From Synergistaceae bacterium (lineage in GTDB: Bacteria; Synergistota; Synergistia; Synergistales; Aminobacteriaceae), in contig JAFSJJ010000018.1 of NCBI GenBank assembly GCA_017439345.1, forward strand, positions 1-51,547: 51,547 nucleotides of DNA, written 5' to 3'. The notes under the pieces were generated by a model. The model was not told the DNA's origin, did not search any database, and saw nothing but the letters and a program-made list of their open reading frames with translations. Positions 27,863 through 36,517 of the stretch are shown piece by piece. The position numbers were made by a program, and so were the translations under genes. Numbering within the stretch: the stretch's first letter is position 1; each line of letters opens with the position of its first letter.

Positions 27863-29041
27863 ATGAAAGCTGTAAAAGTTTTCTCGTTATTCCTGTTAGT
27901 GTTTGTATTGATTATATCTGCGAATTGTGTTTATGCTGCCGAAGCTGTTGATGATCCTGATAATAATGCAGGTTCGTCGAGGCAGATGATGGGCGAAATA
28001 GAAAAGATAATTTACGGCTATGTCTCTCAGGGCGGCTTGATAGAGAGGCTCAACAAAGTAGAAGAAGACTTGTTCGGGCGCGGACTTCCCGGAACTATAG
28101 CAGAAAGACATGCAGCAATATTAAACTTTCTCGATGTAGGCACAGATTCACAGCCTTCAATGTTATTCAAATTAGGAGTCGCTGAATGGGTAGTAGACAA
28201 GAAAATTAATGCTTCTGTGTCAGTAGTAAAGCGTCTTGAGAATCTCGAGACTAATTTAACAGGAGCAACCCGCACAGGAAATCCGATAGTAATGCGCGTT
28301 GAAAGTCTATTAGCTACGTTAATCATGGATCCGGTTATGGCAGCTCCAGTTACAGTGCCTGCTAATACTGTGTTGAAATTCAGGTTTCTTGATGAGCTGA
28401 GTCCCGGAAAGTCAAAGGCCGGCGATGTCGTAAGAATCGAACTTACAAGCGACTTGATAGTTAATCAGCATCTTGTAGCTCCTGCAGGTTCGTTATTATT
28501 AAGCGATGTAAGAGAAGTTAAGCGTCCCAAAAGATTTGGAATCCCAGGAGAAGTCAGACTATCATTTTTCGGGTTAAAGCCTCTCGGTCCTCAGAAGATT
28601 CAAGTTTCAGTGGGTAAAGAAGCAGAAGAAGCCATCAAAGAGGCCCGCAAAGTCGGTGACAGAGGCGAAGGAGCTATAGTCAGTGCAGGTGCTGCTACGG
28701 TTGCAGGAGCTGCGTTGTTAGGCCCTGTAGGACTCGTTTCAGGTATATTTATTCGCGGAAATTCGTTAAAGATTGCCGAAGGTTCAGTAACGTACATGCA
28801 GACTGCTGAAGCGTCGACAGTTGCAGCGTATCCCATTCCCGAAGCATTGCAGGTCAGCGATCACAGCATAAGCGCGCCGGAGCCTCAGAGTTCTAATACT
28901 CCGGTAAATTATGACCCTAATAGAGATACGATAATCAAAGGCGATGTCTTCAACAGAAATAGTTACGGAATGCCTACGAACTCAGGAACAATAAACAGGG
29001 GTGGAGAATTTGAACTTCCTCCGGAACAGCAGATTAATTAG
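27863..29041 (+). CDS. exported protein of unknown function, first of the Lpt-linked set
   Basis: 392 aa, family not recognised. A signal peptide (VFSLFLLVFVLIISANCVYA/AEA) leads to a helical region (IEKIIYGYVSQGGLIERLNK, VVDKKINASVSVVKRLENLE) and then a beta-rich part with VPANTVLKFRFLDELSPGKS, reminiscent of SAF/FlgA-like sandwich domains. A Gly/Ala-rich hydrophobic stretch (AGAATVAGAALLGPVGLVSG, ~residue 275-294) could insert in a membrane, and the C-terminus is Pro/Asn-rich. AAGGAGG precedes the start. Position between pyrG and the Lpt genes suggests an outer-envelope role; that is inference. Confidence 0.75.
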   Translation: MKAVKVFSLFLLVFVLIISANCVYAAEAVDDPDNNAGSSRQMMGEIEKIIYGYVSQGGLIERLNKVEEDLFGRGLPGTIAERHAAILNFLDVGTDSQPSMLFKLGVAEWVVDKKINASVSVVKRLENLETNLTGATRTGNPIVMRVESLLATLIMDPVMAAPVTVPANTVLKFRFLDELSPGKSKAGDVVRIELTSDLIVNQHLVAPAGSLLLSDVREVKRPKRFGIPGEVRLSFFGLKPLGPQKIQVSVGKEAEEAIKEARKVGDRGEGAIVSAGAATVAGAALLGPVGLVSGIFIRGNSLKIAEGSVTYMQTAEASTVAAYPIPEALQVSDHSISAPEPQSSNTPVNYDPNRDTIIKGDVFNRNSYGMPTNSGTINRGGEFELPPEQQIN

Positions 29042-30200
29042 CAGAATAAATTTTTTACTCGCGGTTATTCTGACTGCGGGTAATTTTTTTTACTCATGCA
29101 AAGCTGCATTAAGTCTTGAGTCAGATCCTTTCAATGAGACAATAAGAATTCTCGAACGCTGGACGGCCGCCCACTGGGGGCAGGACTGTTTCGTGTGGGT
29201 CGTTCACTATCCTGAAGAGTTAATTGCTCCATGGGTCGAATCCGAAGCACTTAGAGCTAACATGACTGACTCACAGCGCGAAAATTTCAGGAAAAATTTT
29301 ATTAGTGAATTAAAACTTGATACATCCGAAACTTTTTTAGTCAGCGTATATTCGTTCGGGGCAAGACCTGTTAATTTATCACCGGTCAAGGATAATATAA
29401 CTCTACTTGCAGCATCAGGAGAAAGAATTAATCCTGTGAAATTTGACTCAAGGCTCGAGACTCCTTCAAGCGGAGTCGTTCAAGGTCTCGTATTCTTTCC
29501 CAAACAGAGCAATAAAAATTACGTTATTTCACTCAAAGGCATGGGACGAGATGAGCGCATATTTTCATTTGCACCGCCTGAAACACTGCCTGCCCCCGAG
29601 CCTGTAAATAAGCCTGAACCTGAAGTAGTAGTTGTGAATCTTCCCAAGAAACAGCCTCGACGTGAACCTGAAAAGAGAGAAGATTTGACTCCTCCTCCGC
29701 CTCCGATGATTCCGCCTAGACCAATAACGCCTATATTTCAGGAGACTTCAAGCGACATGGCAGACTTTGTTAGATCAGTTCGTGAACGCAGCAATAATAA
29801 CACTCCTGCAAGTTCTAATAATTCACCGGCTTCACCATCTTCGCCTTCACCGAGACAGAACTTAACGACAGCAAGACCGTCTAATATAGATAATGCTTAT
29901 TCGAGTCGTGAAAGCGTCCTGCGGAGATTCTTGACTCTATGGTCAACGAATTCTGCAAATGAAATGTATGATATGTTATCGGACGGATCAAGAAAACTTA
30001 TATCGCGTGAAAATTTTGCCAGAGAAATAGCGAAGTCTTCAGACATGCGCGAGGGACTCAAGGGCGATTATAGAATTAACTGGGTAGGCGAGGAGCGTGC
30101 AAAGGTGATTACGACTCACAAGACATTAATATTTAAATCCGTAAGTACTCGAACTCTTGGAGTTACAAGAGAAGGCTCTTCATGGAAAATAGTCTGGTAG
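29010..30200 (+). CDS. exported protein of unknown function with proline-rich linker
   Basis: About 396 aa. TTG 29010 has AGGGG eight bases upstream; an earlier in-frame GTG (29001) is the alternative. Either start lies inside the preceding gene, overlapping it by 32-41 bases. A signal peptide (INFLLAVILTAGNFFYSCKA) is followed by a beta-rich domain with a VWVVHYPEELIAPWVESEAL stretch, a Pro/Glu linker (ending PPPPPMIPPRPITPIF), a Ser/Asn-rich region, and a C-terminal ~100-residue domain (FLTLWSTNSANEMYDMLSDG) similar in pattern to NTF2/DUF4440-like folds. No catalytic motif seen. The overlap implies tight co-expression with its neighbour. Confidence 0.72.
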   Translation: MNFLRNSRLISRINFLLAVILTAGNFFYSCKAALSLESDPFNETIRILERWTAAHWGQDCFVWVVHYPEELIAPWVESEALRANMTDSQRENFRKNFISELKLDTSETFLVSVYSFGARPVNLSPVKDNITLLAASGERINPVKFDSRLETPSSGVVQGLVFFPKQSNKNYVISLKGMGRDERIFSFAPPETLPAPEPVNKPEPEVVVVNLPKKQPRREPEKREDLTPPPPPMIPPRPITPIFQETSSDMADFVRSVRERSNNNTPASSNNSPASPSSPSPRQNLTTARPSNIDNAYSSRESVLRRFLTLWSTNSANEMYDMLSDGSRKLISRENFAREIAKSSDMREGLKGDYRINWVGEERAKVITTHKTLIFKSVSTRTLGVTREGSSWKIVW

Positions 30201-30217
30201 AGGGCGTTATATAAATC

Positions 30218-30766
30218 ATGAAGAAAATCATAATGTGTACGATATTTATAGGTCTCGTAGTTCTTGTGCGTTATGCGTTGAGAGACATGCAGCTTGATGT
30301 AGACCTGCTCAGAGACAGCTTAATGAACATGCCCGGACTCGTCATGGAAAATATTCAAATGAGCCGTGAAATTTCCGGAGATTTATGGCGAGTCAGAATC
30401 CCATATTTAGACCGTGAAGGTGATACTATTAAAATGAGGTCTTTAGACATACGCCGTGAAATTAAAGACACTAAACGCGAATGGTATTTTTTCGGGCGCG
30501 AGGGTACTTATCTTCACGAAAAGAAGACAGCAAGCCTTGAAGGGTTATTAGGGACTCTCGAAACTGAAGACAGGGTTTGGAATCTCGAAAGCAAAATACT
30601 TACATGGCAGGAAAAAAATAATGCTTTGACTTTTCCTGAAGGATTTATTATTTATGACGAAGAATTTTTGTTGCGGACTCCACTGGCAAGCATGGATGAA
30701 AGCGGCGTGATAATATTAGAACAGGGAGGCGTAATCCAATGGCTAAAGCCCTTAGAAGGATTCTGA
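30218..30766 (+). CDS. LptC-like lipopolysaccharide-export protein
   Basis: 182 aa. One N-terminal membrane helix (KIIMCTIFIGLVVLVRYAL) precedes a periplasmic beta-jellyroll pattern typical of LptC/OstA: alternating strands such as DLWRVRIPYLDREGDTIKMR, WYFFGREGTYLHEKKTASLE and NLESKILTWQEKNN, where the W-x-F-x-G-x-x-G-x-Y motif of LptC is evident. LptC bridges the inner-membrane LptBFG transporter and LptA. It overlaps the following LptA/LptD-like gene by 28 bases, which strongly supports the assignment. Sequence similarity to LptC is weak, as is normal for this family. Confidence 0.7.
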   Translation: MKKIIMCTIFIGLVVLVRYALRDMQLDVDLLRDSLMNMPGLVMENIQMSREISGDLWRVRIPYLDREGDTIKMRSLDIRREIKDTKREWYFFGREGTYLHEKKTASLEGLLGTLETEDRVWNLESKILTWQEKNNALTFPEGFIIYDEEFLLRTPLASMDESGVIILEQGGVIQWLKPLEGF

Positions 30767-32490
30767 CAATAATAATAGTTTTATATTTAATTCTCGTTTC
30801 GTTCTCTGTAGTTTATGCTGCTAATTTTCAGAATTATTCAGTTAGAGAGACTCAGGAAAATTTAGCTCCTGAACCTGCTAATAACACACCTGTGAATCCT
30901 GAGCAGGTTACATTGAATGCAGATCGCGTATCATTCAATGACGAGACCGGCAATGCATTGGCAGAAGGAGGAGCAGTTCTGACTTACAACGACACTACGA
31001 TAATGGCCGAACGCATAGAATATAACGCAGATACTCAGAAAGTCCGCGCTATGCCTTTACCAGGAGAACAGATTTTATTGAAGCATGGGAACAGGACTCT
31101 CAAAGGCGACCAGATCGAATATGATTTAAACACTAAAGAAGGCATCTTAAATGGTGCGATAACACAGCTCAGCGTAGGCGACAACGGCGGAGTTCTCTAT
31201 GTCTACGGCAGCGAAATTGACGTAATGCCCTGGGAACTTGCTCAGGAAAAGGGACTCGTCAAAGGCAGTGCAGAAGATTATTTAATTCAATGGAACAACG
31301 TAGTCTTGACAACATGCGCACTTGAACACCCTCATTACAGGCTCGAGTCAAAGACAATTTCATTTATACCGGGCAAAAAAGTTATAGCGAAGAGACCTAG
31401 AGTATATCTAGGCAATACGTATTTATTTACTTCACCGCTTGATTATGTCGTCCAGTTAAAGCGCAGGGCAGTTACTTATTCATTCTTACCGTATTTCCAG
31501 AAGAGAAATTCCAAAGGCGCAGGCGGAGGCATAACAGGCACTATAGGCTGGGATACTGGCTCTGTATCGCTGGGTACTGCATGGTTCAATAAATCGGGCT
31601 GGGAGTTCATGTTTGAGCTTGAACAGGATCTAGGCAGACACTTTTCACTCAGAGCAGGAGTCGAACATACATGGGACGAAGTTTGGAACGAAAGAGTCTG
31701 GCGACCCTACGCATCGTTATATTATCAAGAGAAGCCATACGGATGGGAAGCTGTTTTGCGATGGGCTCATAATGAATATATCGATGACCAGAAGGACTCT
31801 AAGAGCGAGTTCAAAGGCAGATTAGACAGACAGCCTGAATTCATAGTTTACGCCCCGTGGTTCAAGAGTTCTCTTTATTCCTGGATGAGATTATATGCCT
31901 CGTACGGAAGCTTCAAAGAGACAGTATACGGAGCCTCTGAAGGTGATGTAACTGCGCGTTATGGAATCGGACTCAGAAGCTATTTCGAGAAGGCACTAGA
32001 CGACTTAGGCAGCGTAGAATTATTCTCGAATACAACCGGTGAAGCATGGTTCTATGACCGTGATAATGCTGATCATGAAGTCATTCACAGTTTTACGGGA
32101 CTGCGTTACAGACTCGGCGTGCTTCAAATGGGTACAGCTTACGAGAATCAAAGGGTCTGGGGAGAAAGCGCAATGCACTGGGATCAATACAAGAAGCGCA
32201 AGAGAGTCCACCAGAAAATAAGAATACCTTTAGGGCGTGAAGTTGCTACGGTGTTCAGGGGAAGCTATGATTTGGACGAGTCCATGATTGACGAGATGAA
32301 TTACAGTTTACGCTGGGAGACTGACTGCATGATTTGGGACTTGCATTATAAAGACGACAGGACTTCCGGCGGTGATGACAAAATAGGACTCACAATTTCA
32401 CTGAATGCATTTCCAAGCTCTAAAGCCTCATTCGGTCAAAAAATTGACATAGATCCGTTCTTGAAACCTGAGGACGTTCCTAATAAATAA
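30739..32490 (+). CDS. LptA/LptD-like outer-membrane lipopolysaccharide-assembly protein
   Basis: 583 aa. Signal peptide (ILTIIIVLYLILVSFSVVYA), then an OstA/LptA-type repeat region: VTLNADRVSFNDETGNALAE, YNDTTIMAERIEYNADTQKV and HGNRTLKGDQIEYDLNTKEG, the alternating pattern of the LPS-carrying jellyroll. The C-terminal ~380 residues are rich in alternating aromatic strands (GWEFMFELEQDLGRHFSLRA, YASLYYQEKPYGWEAVLRWA), consistent with a beta-barrel. It is shorter than the usual LptD (about 700-800 aa). In a diderm it would insert lipopolysaccharide in the outer leaflet. Operon with the LptC-like gene. Confidence 0.78.
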   Translation: MAKALRRILTIIIVLYLILVSFSVVYAANFQNYSVRETQENLAPEPANNTPVNPEQVTLNADRVSFNDETGNALAEGGAVLTYNDTTIMAERIEYNADTQKVRAMPLPGEQILLKHGNRTLKGDQIEYDLNTKEGILNGAITQLSVGDNGGVLYVYGSEIDVMPWELAQEKGLVKGSAEDYLIQWNNVVLTTCALEHPHYRLESKTISFIPGKKVIAKRPRVYLGNTYLFTSPLDYVVQLKRRAVTYSFLPYFQKRNSKGAGGGITGTIGWDTGSVSLGTAWFNKSGWEFMFELEQDLGRHFSLRAGVEHTWDEVWNERVWRPYASLYYQEKPYGWEAVLRWAHNEYIDDQKDSKSEFKGRLDRQPEFIVYAPWFKSSLYSWMRLYASYGSFKETVYGASEGDVTARYGIGLRSYFEKALDDLGSVELFSNTTGEAWFYDRDNADHEVIHSFTGLRYRLGVLQMGTAYENQRVWGESAMHWDQYKKRKRVHQKIRIPLGREVATVFRGSYDLDESMIDEMNYSLRWETDCMIWDLHYKDDRTSGGDDKIGLTISLNAFPSSKASFGQKIDIDPFLKPEDVPNK

Positions 32491-32530
32491 ATTATTTTTA
32501 CATTTTTATAGAAAGCAGTGATAAAACTTG

Positions 32531-33361
32531 ATGTTACTATGTTACGTTGACGGCAAATTTGTCAAACCTGAAGAGGCCGTCCTGCCCATTTCAGATTTAA
32601 TTATTCAGCGCGGAGTCGGAGTCTTTGAGGCTCTCGTCTCGATTAACCAGAAGCCTTTAATGCTTACTCCTCATATGGAAAGATTCATTAACAGTGCTAA
32701 AAGACTCAAGTTCGCAAATATCCCTGATGTCGAGTTCATGAAGGGCATAGTCCGTGAAGGTATTGCTAAGCTCGGCAGTGATGTCAGAGTCAGGACGTTC
32801 TTAACCGGCGGGGACGAGTTCGACAACATTAAAGGCTGTTTCCCTGCACCGAGATTCTTTGCGTTGTTCGATGAACCTGAATTCTTGACTCAAGAAGATT
32901 TCGAGAAGGGCAAAATTTTAGAACCTGTCAGATACAGACGGGAAGCTCCAGAAGTCAAGAGCACTAATTACAGCGTTACATTTGATCTGCCTTCAGAAGC
33001 GTTTGATGTATTATACTGCCCTGACGGTGAAATCACTGAAGCAGGACACAGCAACTTTTTCTTAATTATGGACGACGATAGAATTATCACTGCTCCGTTA
33101 TCAAGAGTCCTTAAGGGTACGACTAGAGGCGCAATTCTTGAGTTAGCTCATCAGGAAGGCTACAATGTCGAGGAACGCTGCCCCCTGTGGTCTGAACTCG
33201 CGAGTCAGCACGCAAGAGAAGCATTCGTTACAGGAAGTATCAAGATGGTCATTCCAGTCGTAAGAGTCGGCGGCATCACTTTAGGAACAGGACATCCCGG
33301 CCCGGTTACAAGGAGGCTTTCACAGCTCTATAGAGAAAATATAGACAAGTGGCTTGAGTAA
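32531..33361 (+). CDS. class IV PLP aminotransferase
   Basis: 276 aa from ATG 32531. Fold-type IV features: CYVDGKFVKPEEAVLPISD at the start, IQRGVGVFEALVS near 26, the PLP Lys in EVKSTNYSVTF (~residue 154), and EITEAGHSNFFLIMDD near 180. The family includes branched-chain and D-amino-acid aminotransferases and 4-amino-4-deoxychorismate lyase. Given the neighbouring phosphate acyltransferase and TRAP system, an amino-acid catabolic transaminase is plausible; the substrate is not determined. Only weak ribosome-binding sequence is visible. A good terminator follows. Confidence 0.85.
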   Translation: MLLCYVDGKFVKPEEAVLPISDLIIQRGVGVFEALVSINQKPLMLTPHMERFINSAKRLKFANIPDVEFMKGIVREGIAKLGSDVRVRTFLTGGDEFDNIKGCFPAPRFFALFDEPEFLTQEDFEKGKILEPVRYRREAPEVKSTNYSVTFDLPSEAFDVLYCPDGEITEAGHSNFFLIMDDDRIITAPLSRVLKGTTRGAILELAHQEGYNVEERCPLWSELASQHAREAFVTGSIKMVIPVVRVGGITLGTGHPGPVTRRLSQLYRENIDKWLE

Positions 33362-33395
33362 TTCATAACAATTTTTTCTTTCGATAGTACATAAT

Positions 33396-33434
33396 CTCCG
33401 GGAAATTCATATATAATATACCCGGAGTTTTTTT
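33396..33434 (+). terminator. intrinsic terminator after the aminotransferase
   Basis: CTCCGGG and CCCGGAG pair perfectly around an 18-base AT-rich loop, followed by seven T. It separates the Lpt/aminotransferase unit from the phosphate acyltransferase unit. Confidence 0.9.
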
Positions 33435-33468
33435 ATACATACAAATCGGCGTTTCAAATTTTTCAAGT

Positions 33469-33477
33469 TGTTATAAA
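33469..33477 (+). promoter_or_regulatory. extended -10 candidate for the phosphate acyltransferase
   Basis: TGTTATAAA, about 40 bases upstream of the start codon and just past the terminator. No convincing -35. Confidence 0.35.
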
Positions 33478-33517
33478 ATTTATATTAATTAATTATTCAG
33501 GAGGTCATATTTTCATT

Positions 33518-34450
33518 ATGGAACAAGTTCGTTCGTTGTCGCAGTTAATCGAAGAGGCTACAAAGTTATGTGCAGAGAAAGGACGCAAGCGCATATCAGT
33601 AGCAATGGCAGAGGACGCAGGTTTAATCGCAGCTATCGAGGAAGCCCGCAAACTGGGACTCGTTGATGCAACACTCGTAGGCAATCCCGACAAAGTTAAA
33701 GCATGTATCAACGAAGCCGGAGCAGATGAGGCAAATTATCACATTATCCCCGAAACTAACGAGGCAGCATGTGGTGTAGTCGCAGTAACTGAAGTGTCAT
33801 CAAAGCGTGCTGATATTTACATGAAGGGTCAGCTCCACACAGATAATTTCTTAAGGGGAATGCTGAATAAAGAAGTCGGACTCAGAGTCGGCAAGAAAGC
33901 TATTTCACATTGCTACTTCCATTCAATTCCAGGTTATGACAGAGTAATATTTATCGCTGACGGTGCTTTTAACATGTACCCGGATTTAAAGATGAAGGCT
34001 GATATAGTTCAGAATACCGTAAACTTTGCACGCTCGCTCGGTGTTGAGTGTCCCAAAGTCGCATGTTTAGCCGCCGTCGAAATGGTAAATCCCGATATGC
34101 CCTGCACACTTGACGCTACAGCACTCGTCCAGATGAACGCAAGAGGCCAGCTCAAGAATTGCGTAGTTGACGGACCTTTGGCACTCGATAACGCAATCGA
34201 TGAGGAAGCCGCGAAAATCAAGCACATCAAATCACCTGTAGCAGGACACGCAGATATTTTATTTGTGCCTCAAATTGAAGTCGGAAACGCATTAGCCAAA
34301 TCGATCAGCTTCTTTGCTAAGGGCAGCGAAACAGCAGGATTAATCATCGGTGCAGCAGCTCCGGTAGTTCTCACAAGCCGTGCAGACTCACCCAGAGCAA
34401 AATTATTATCAATCGCAGGAGCAGTAATGTTAGCTCATCATCAGGGCTAA
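33518..34450 (+). CDS. phosphate acyltransferase (phosphate butyryltransferase-like)
   Basis: 310 aa of the phosphate acetyl/butyryl transferase family: AMAEDAGLIAAIEEARKLGL, ADIYMKGQLHTDNFLRGML, ISHCYFHSIPGYDRVIFIAD and a C-terminal AAAPVVLTSRADSPRAKLLS typical of the family. It swaps CoA and phosphate on a short acyl group; paired with an acyl kinase (not in the window) it yields ATP by substrate-level phosphorylation. The length and KGQLHTD motif favour the Ptb branch over acetate-specific Pta, but chain-length preference cannot be read here. AGGAGG precedes the start. Confidence 0.85.
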   Translation: MEQVRSLSQLIEEATKLCAEKGRKRISVAMAEDAGLIAAIEEARKLGLVDATLVGNPDKVKACINEAGADEANYHIIPETNEAACGVVAVTEVSSKRADIYMKGQLHTDNFLRGMLNKEVGLRVGKKAISHCYFHSIPGYDRVIFIADGAFNMYPDLKMKADIVQNTVNFARSLGVECPKVACLAAVEMVNPDMPCTLDATALVQMNARGQLKNCVVDGPLALDNAIDEEAAKIKHIKSPVAGHADILFVPQIEVGNALAKSISFFAKGSETAGLIIGAAAPVVLTSRADSPRAKLLSIAGAVMLAHHQG

Positions 34451-34483
34451 TTTTATTTATATTTCTTAGGAGGTAATATTTTC

Positions 34484-35458
34484 ATGAAAAAAGTTTTAGC
34501 AGCACTCGTTTTATCGTTCGTTTTCGCAGGTTCAGCGTTCGCAGCAGTAACTCTCACTTATGCCGAAGTCAACCCGTTAGACTCGATAGTAGGACAGACA
34601 GCAACAGCATTCAAGCAGAAGGTTGAAGAGCTTTCAAATGGTGAAGTCATTATCGACATTCAGGCCGGCGGAGTTTTAGGCTCAGAAGCTCAGGTTCTCG
34701 ACAATATTCTTGGCGGCGGAGACACTATCGACATGTCAAGAATCTCGGCATTTGCATTGACAAGCTACGGCTGCCAGAAAGCTATGTTATTATCAATTCC
34801 CTACACTTTCGTAAGCCGCGAGCATTTCTGGAAGTTCGCAAATAGTGAACTCGCTGCCCAGTTCTTGGCCGAACCTCATGAAATCGGACTCCCGTTAAGA
34901 GGCATTTGCTACGGTGAAGAGGGCTTCAGACATTTCTTCTTCAAGGACAAAGTTGCGGGACTCGCAGACCTCAAGGGCAAGAAGATCCGCGTATCAGACG
35001 ACCCCGTTATGACCGGCATGGTCAGAGACTTGGGAGCAAATCCGACAGTCGTAAGCTACACCGAACTTTACAGCGCACTTCAGACCGGAGTTACCGACGC
35101 AGCCGAGCAGCCTATCGCAAATTACAGGTCAAACAGATTCTCAGAAGTCGCCCCGAACTTATTACTTGACGGCCACACCCTGGGAGCTATTCAGATTATC
35201 ATCGCCGACACAGGCTGGAACAAGCTCAATGACCAGCAGAGAGCATGGATCATGGAAGCAGGCAAATACGTTCAGGACTTCAACGCAAAGTTATCAGCAG
35301 GCGAAGAAGCAAAAGTCCTTGAGTTACTCAGAAAAGACGGCGTTAATGTTGTTGACGTTCCCGACAAGTCAGAATGGGTCAAAGCGTGCCAGCCCACTAT
35401 TCAGGCTAACACTTCAAGCCAGGCCGAGCTTTACAAGCAACTCGTAGATATGCAATAA
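34484..35458 (+). CDS. dctP: TRAP transporter solute-binding protein (DctP family)
   Basis: 324 aa with a signal peptide (KKVLAALVLSFVFAGSAFA/AVT). DctP features: LTYAEVNPLDSIVGQTATAF, GVLGSEAQVLDNILGGGDTI, LKGKKIRVSDDPVMTGMVRDLGA split across the conserved hinge, and AEQPIANYRSNRFSEVAPN. The Arg that pairs with the carboxylate of substrates in most family members lies in KIRVSDDP. It captures an organic or amino acid anion in the periplasm for the DctQ/DctM membrane parts downstream. AGGAGG precedes the start, and a hairpin terminator follows, likely giving more binding protein than permease. Confidence 0.92.
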   Translation: MKKVLAALVLSFVFAGSAFAAVTLTYAEVNPLDSIVGQTATAFKQKVEELSNGEVIIDIQAGGVLGSEAQVLDNILGGGDTIDMSRISAFALTSYGCQKAMLLSIPYTFVSREHFWKFANSELAAQFLAEPHEIGLPLRGICYGEEGFRHFFFKDKVAGLADLKGKKIRVSDDPVMTGMVRDLGANPTVVSYTELYSALQTGVTDAAEQPIANYRSNRFSEVAPNLLLDGHTLGAIQIIIADTGWNKLNDQQRAWIMEAGKYVQDFNAKLSAGEEAKVLELLRKDGVNVVDVPDKSEWVKACQPTIQANTSSQAELYKQLVDMQ

Positions 35459-35481
35459 GAGTTTTACAGCGTGAATTTTTT

Positions 35482-35521
35482 GCGGGAGGAGTTACTTAAT
35501 TCGAGATTTCTCCCGCTTTTT
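35482..35521 (+). terminator. intrinsic (partial) terminator between dctP and the membrane genes
   Basis: GCGGGAG and CTCCCGC pair around a 21-base loop and are followed by five T. Located inside the TRAP operon, it would lower expression of the genes after dctP. Confidence 0.8.
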
Positions 35522-35545
35522 ATTATCAGGAGGTAAATATTTTTC

Positions 35546-35956
35546 ATGAACATAGCCGCAGGAATCTTTGCATTATTAGGCGCACTCCTCACAATTTTTC
35601 AGGGTGTTCACTTGAATAATATGCCCGGCTTCAGTCTTTATGAATTATTGAGAATGATGATGTCAGGAAATTATAACCCTGCTTTAATGCGAATGCCCAC
35701 CGGTATAGGCTTAGCAATTGTTATTCTCGTTGCTGCTGCGTCTCTTGCTGCGTTAGGTGCTTTCATGTCATTCACGGGCTATAAGGCTTCAGGCTGCTTT
35801 GTAATCAGCATTCTATTATGTTTCGGGGCGTTTGCTTCGATGAATTCAGCTTATTCAGGTTCGTTGATCTTTCGTGAGGCTGCACTGTGGGGAACGTTCT
35901 ATATTATCGCGGCTATATGTTCGACTATATACAAACCTACAAAGGAGGAGAATTAA
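35546..35956 (+). CDS. small membrane protein of unknown function within the TRAP operon
   Basis: 136 aa. I recognise no family. It has about four hydrophobic segments: an N-terminal one (IAAGIFALLGALLTIFQGVH), GIGLAIVILVAAASLAALGA, ASGCFVISILLCFGAFASMN and WGTFYIIAAICSTIY. It has an AGGAGG site and sits between dctP and dctQ, ending three bases before dctQ, so it may be an accessory of this TRAP system. Typical TRAP operons have no such gene. Confidence 0.7.
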   Translation: MNIAAGIFALLGALLTIFQGVHLNNMPGFSLYELLRMMMSGNYNPALMRMPTGIGLAIVILVAAASLAALGAFMSFTGYKASGCFVISILLCFGAFASMNSAYSGSLIFREAALWGTFYIIAAICSTIYKPTKEEN

Positions 35957-35959
35957 TTA

Positions 35960-36484
35960 ATGCGCGTTTTTTTCAAAGCAATATCAATGATTAAGCCACT
36001 TTATGATATTACGGATAAAGTCGTTATGTTAATCTGCAAGCTGTTATTAATCGCAGACATCGTTATAACTTCTATGTCAGTCGCAGGACGTTATATCTCA
36101 TGGATTCCTGACCCTGCATGGAGTGAGCAAATGGTATTAACTTTCATGGTTTATATGGCCGTCCTCAGTGCTACACTCGCAATCAGAAGGCGCGCTCATA
36201 TCAGAATGACAGCTTTTGACCAGTATCTGCCCGAAGGTCTCGTTAGATTCCTTGATTTATTATCTGACGTAGCAGTCTTTGCACTCGGAATAGTAATGCT
36301 CGTATATGGTATTAAAGTATGCCAGTCTCCGTTAGCAAGATTCGGCAAATATGAAAGTATCCCTACTTTGAGCCGTGTCTGGATGTATTTACCCATTCCT
36401 ATAGCGGGCGGAAGTATGGCTATATTTGAGCTTGAGCAGATTTTCATGAGACTTGAGGAAATTTTCGTACCTAAAGAAAAATAG
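35960..36484 (+). CDS. dctQ: TRAP transporter small permease (DctQ family)
   Basis: 174 aa, four membrane segments. Family features: VICKLLLIADIVITSMSVAGR, PDPAWSEQMVLTFMVYMAVL with the conserved W-S-E-x, and RRRAHIRMTAFDQYLPE. It forms the membrane domain with DctM. An AAAGGAGGAG site overlaps the end of the previous gene. Its final codons lie in a run of 8-bp repeats (GAAAAATA, 36476-36499). Confidence 0.9.
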   Translation: MRVFFKAISMIKPLYDITDKVVMLICKLLLIADIVITSMSVAGRYISWIPDPAWSEQMVLTFMVYMAVLSATLAIRRRAHIRMTAFDQYLPEGLVRFLDLLSDVAVFALGIVMLVYGIKVCQSPLARFGKYESIPTLSRVWMYLPIPIAGGSMAIFELEQIFMRLEEIFVPKEK

Positions 36485-36499
36485 AAAAATAGAAAAATA
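36476..36499. repeat. three tandem copies of GAAAAATA at the end of dctQ
   Basis: The 8-bp unit repeats at 36476-36483, 36484-36491 and 36492-36499 and contains the dctQ stop codon TAG. Slippage would change only the last residues. Confidence 0.7.
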
Positions 36500-36517
36500 A
36501 AATTTTGAGTTAAGTAA

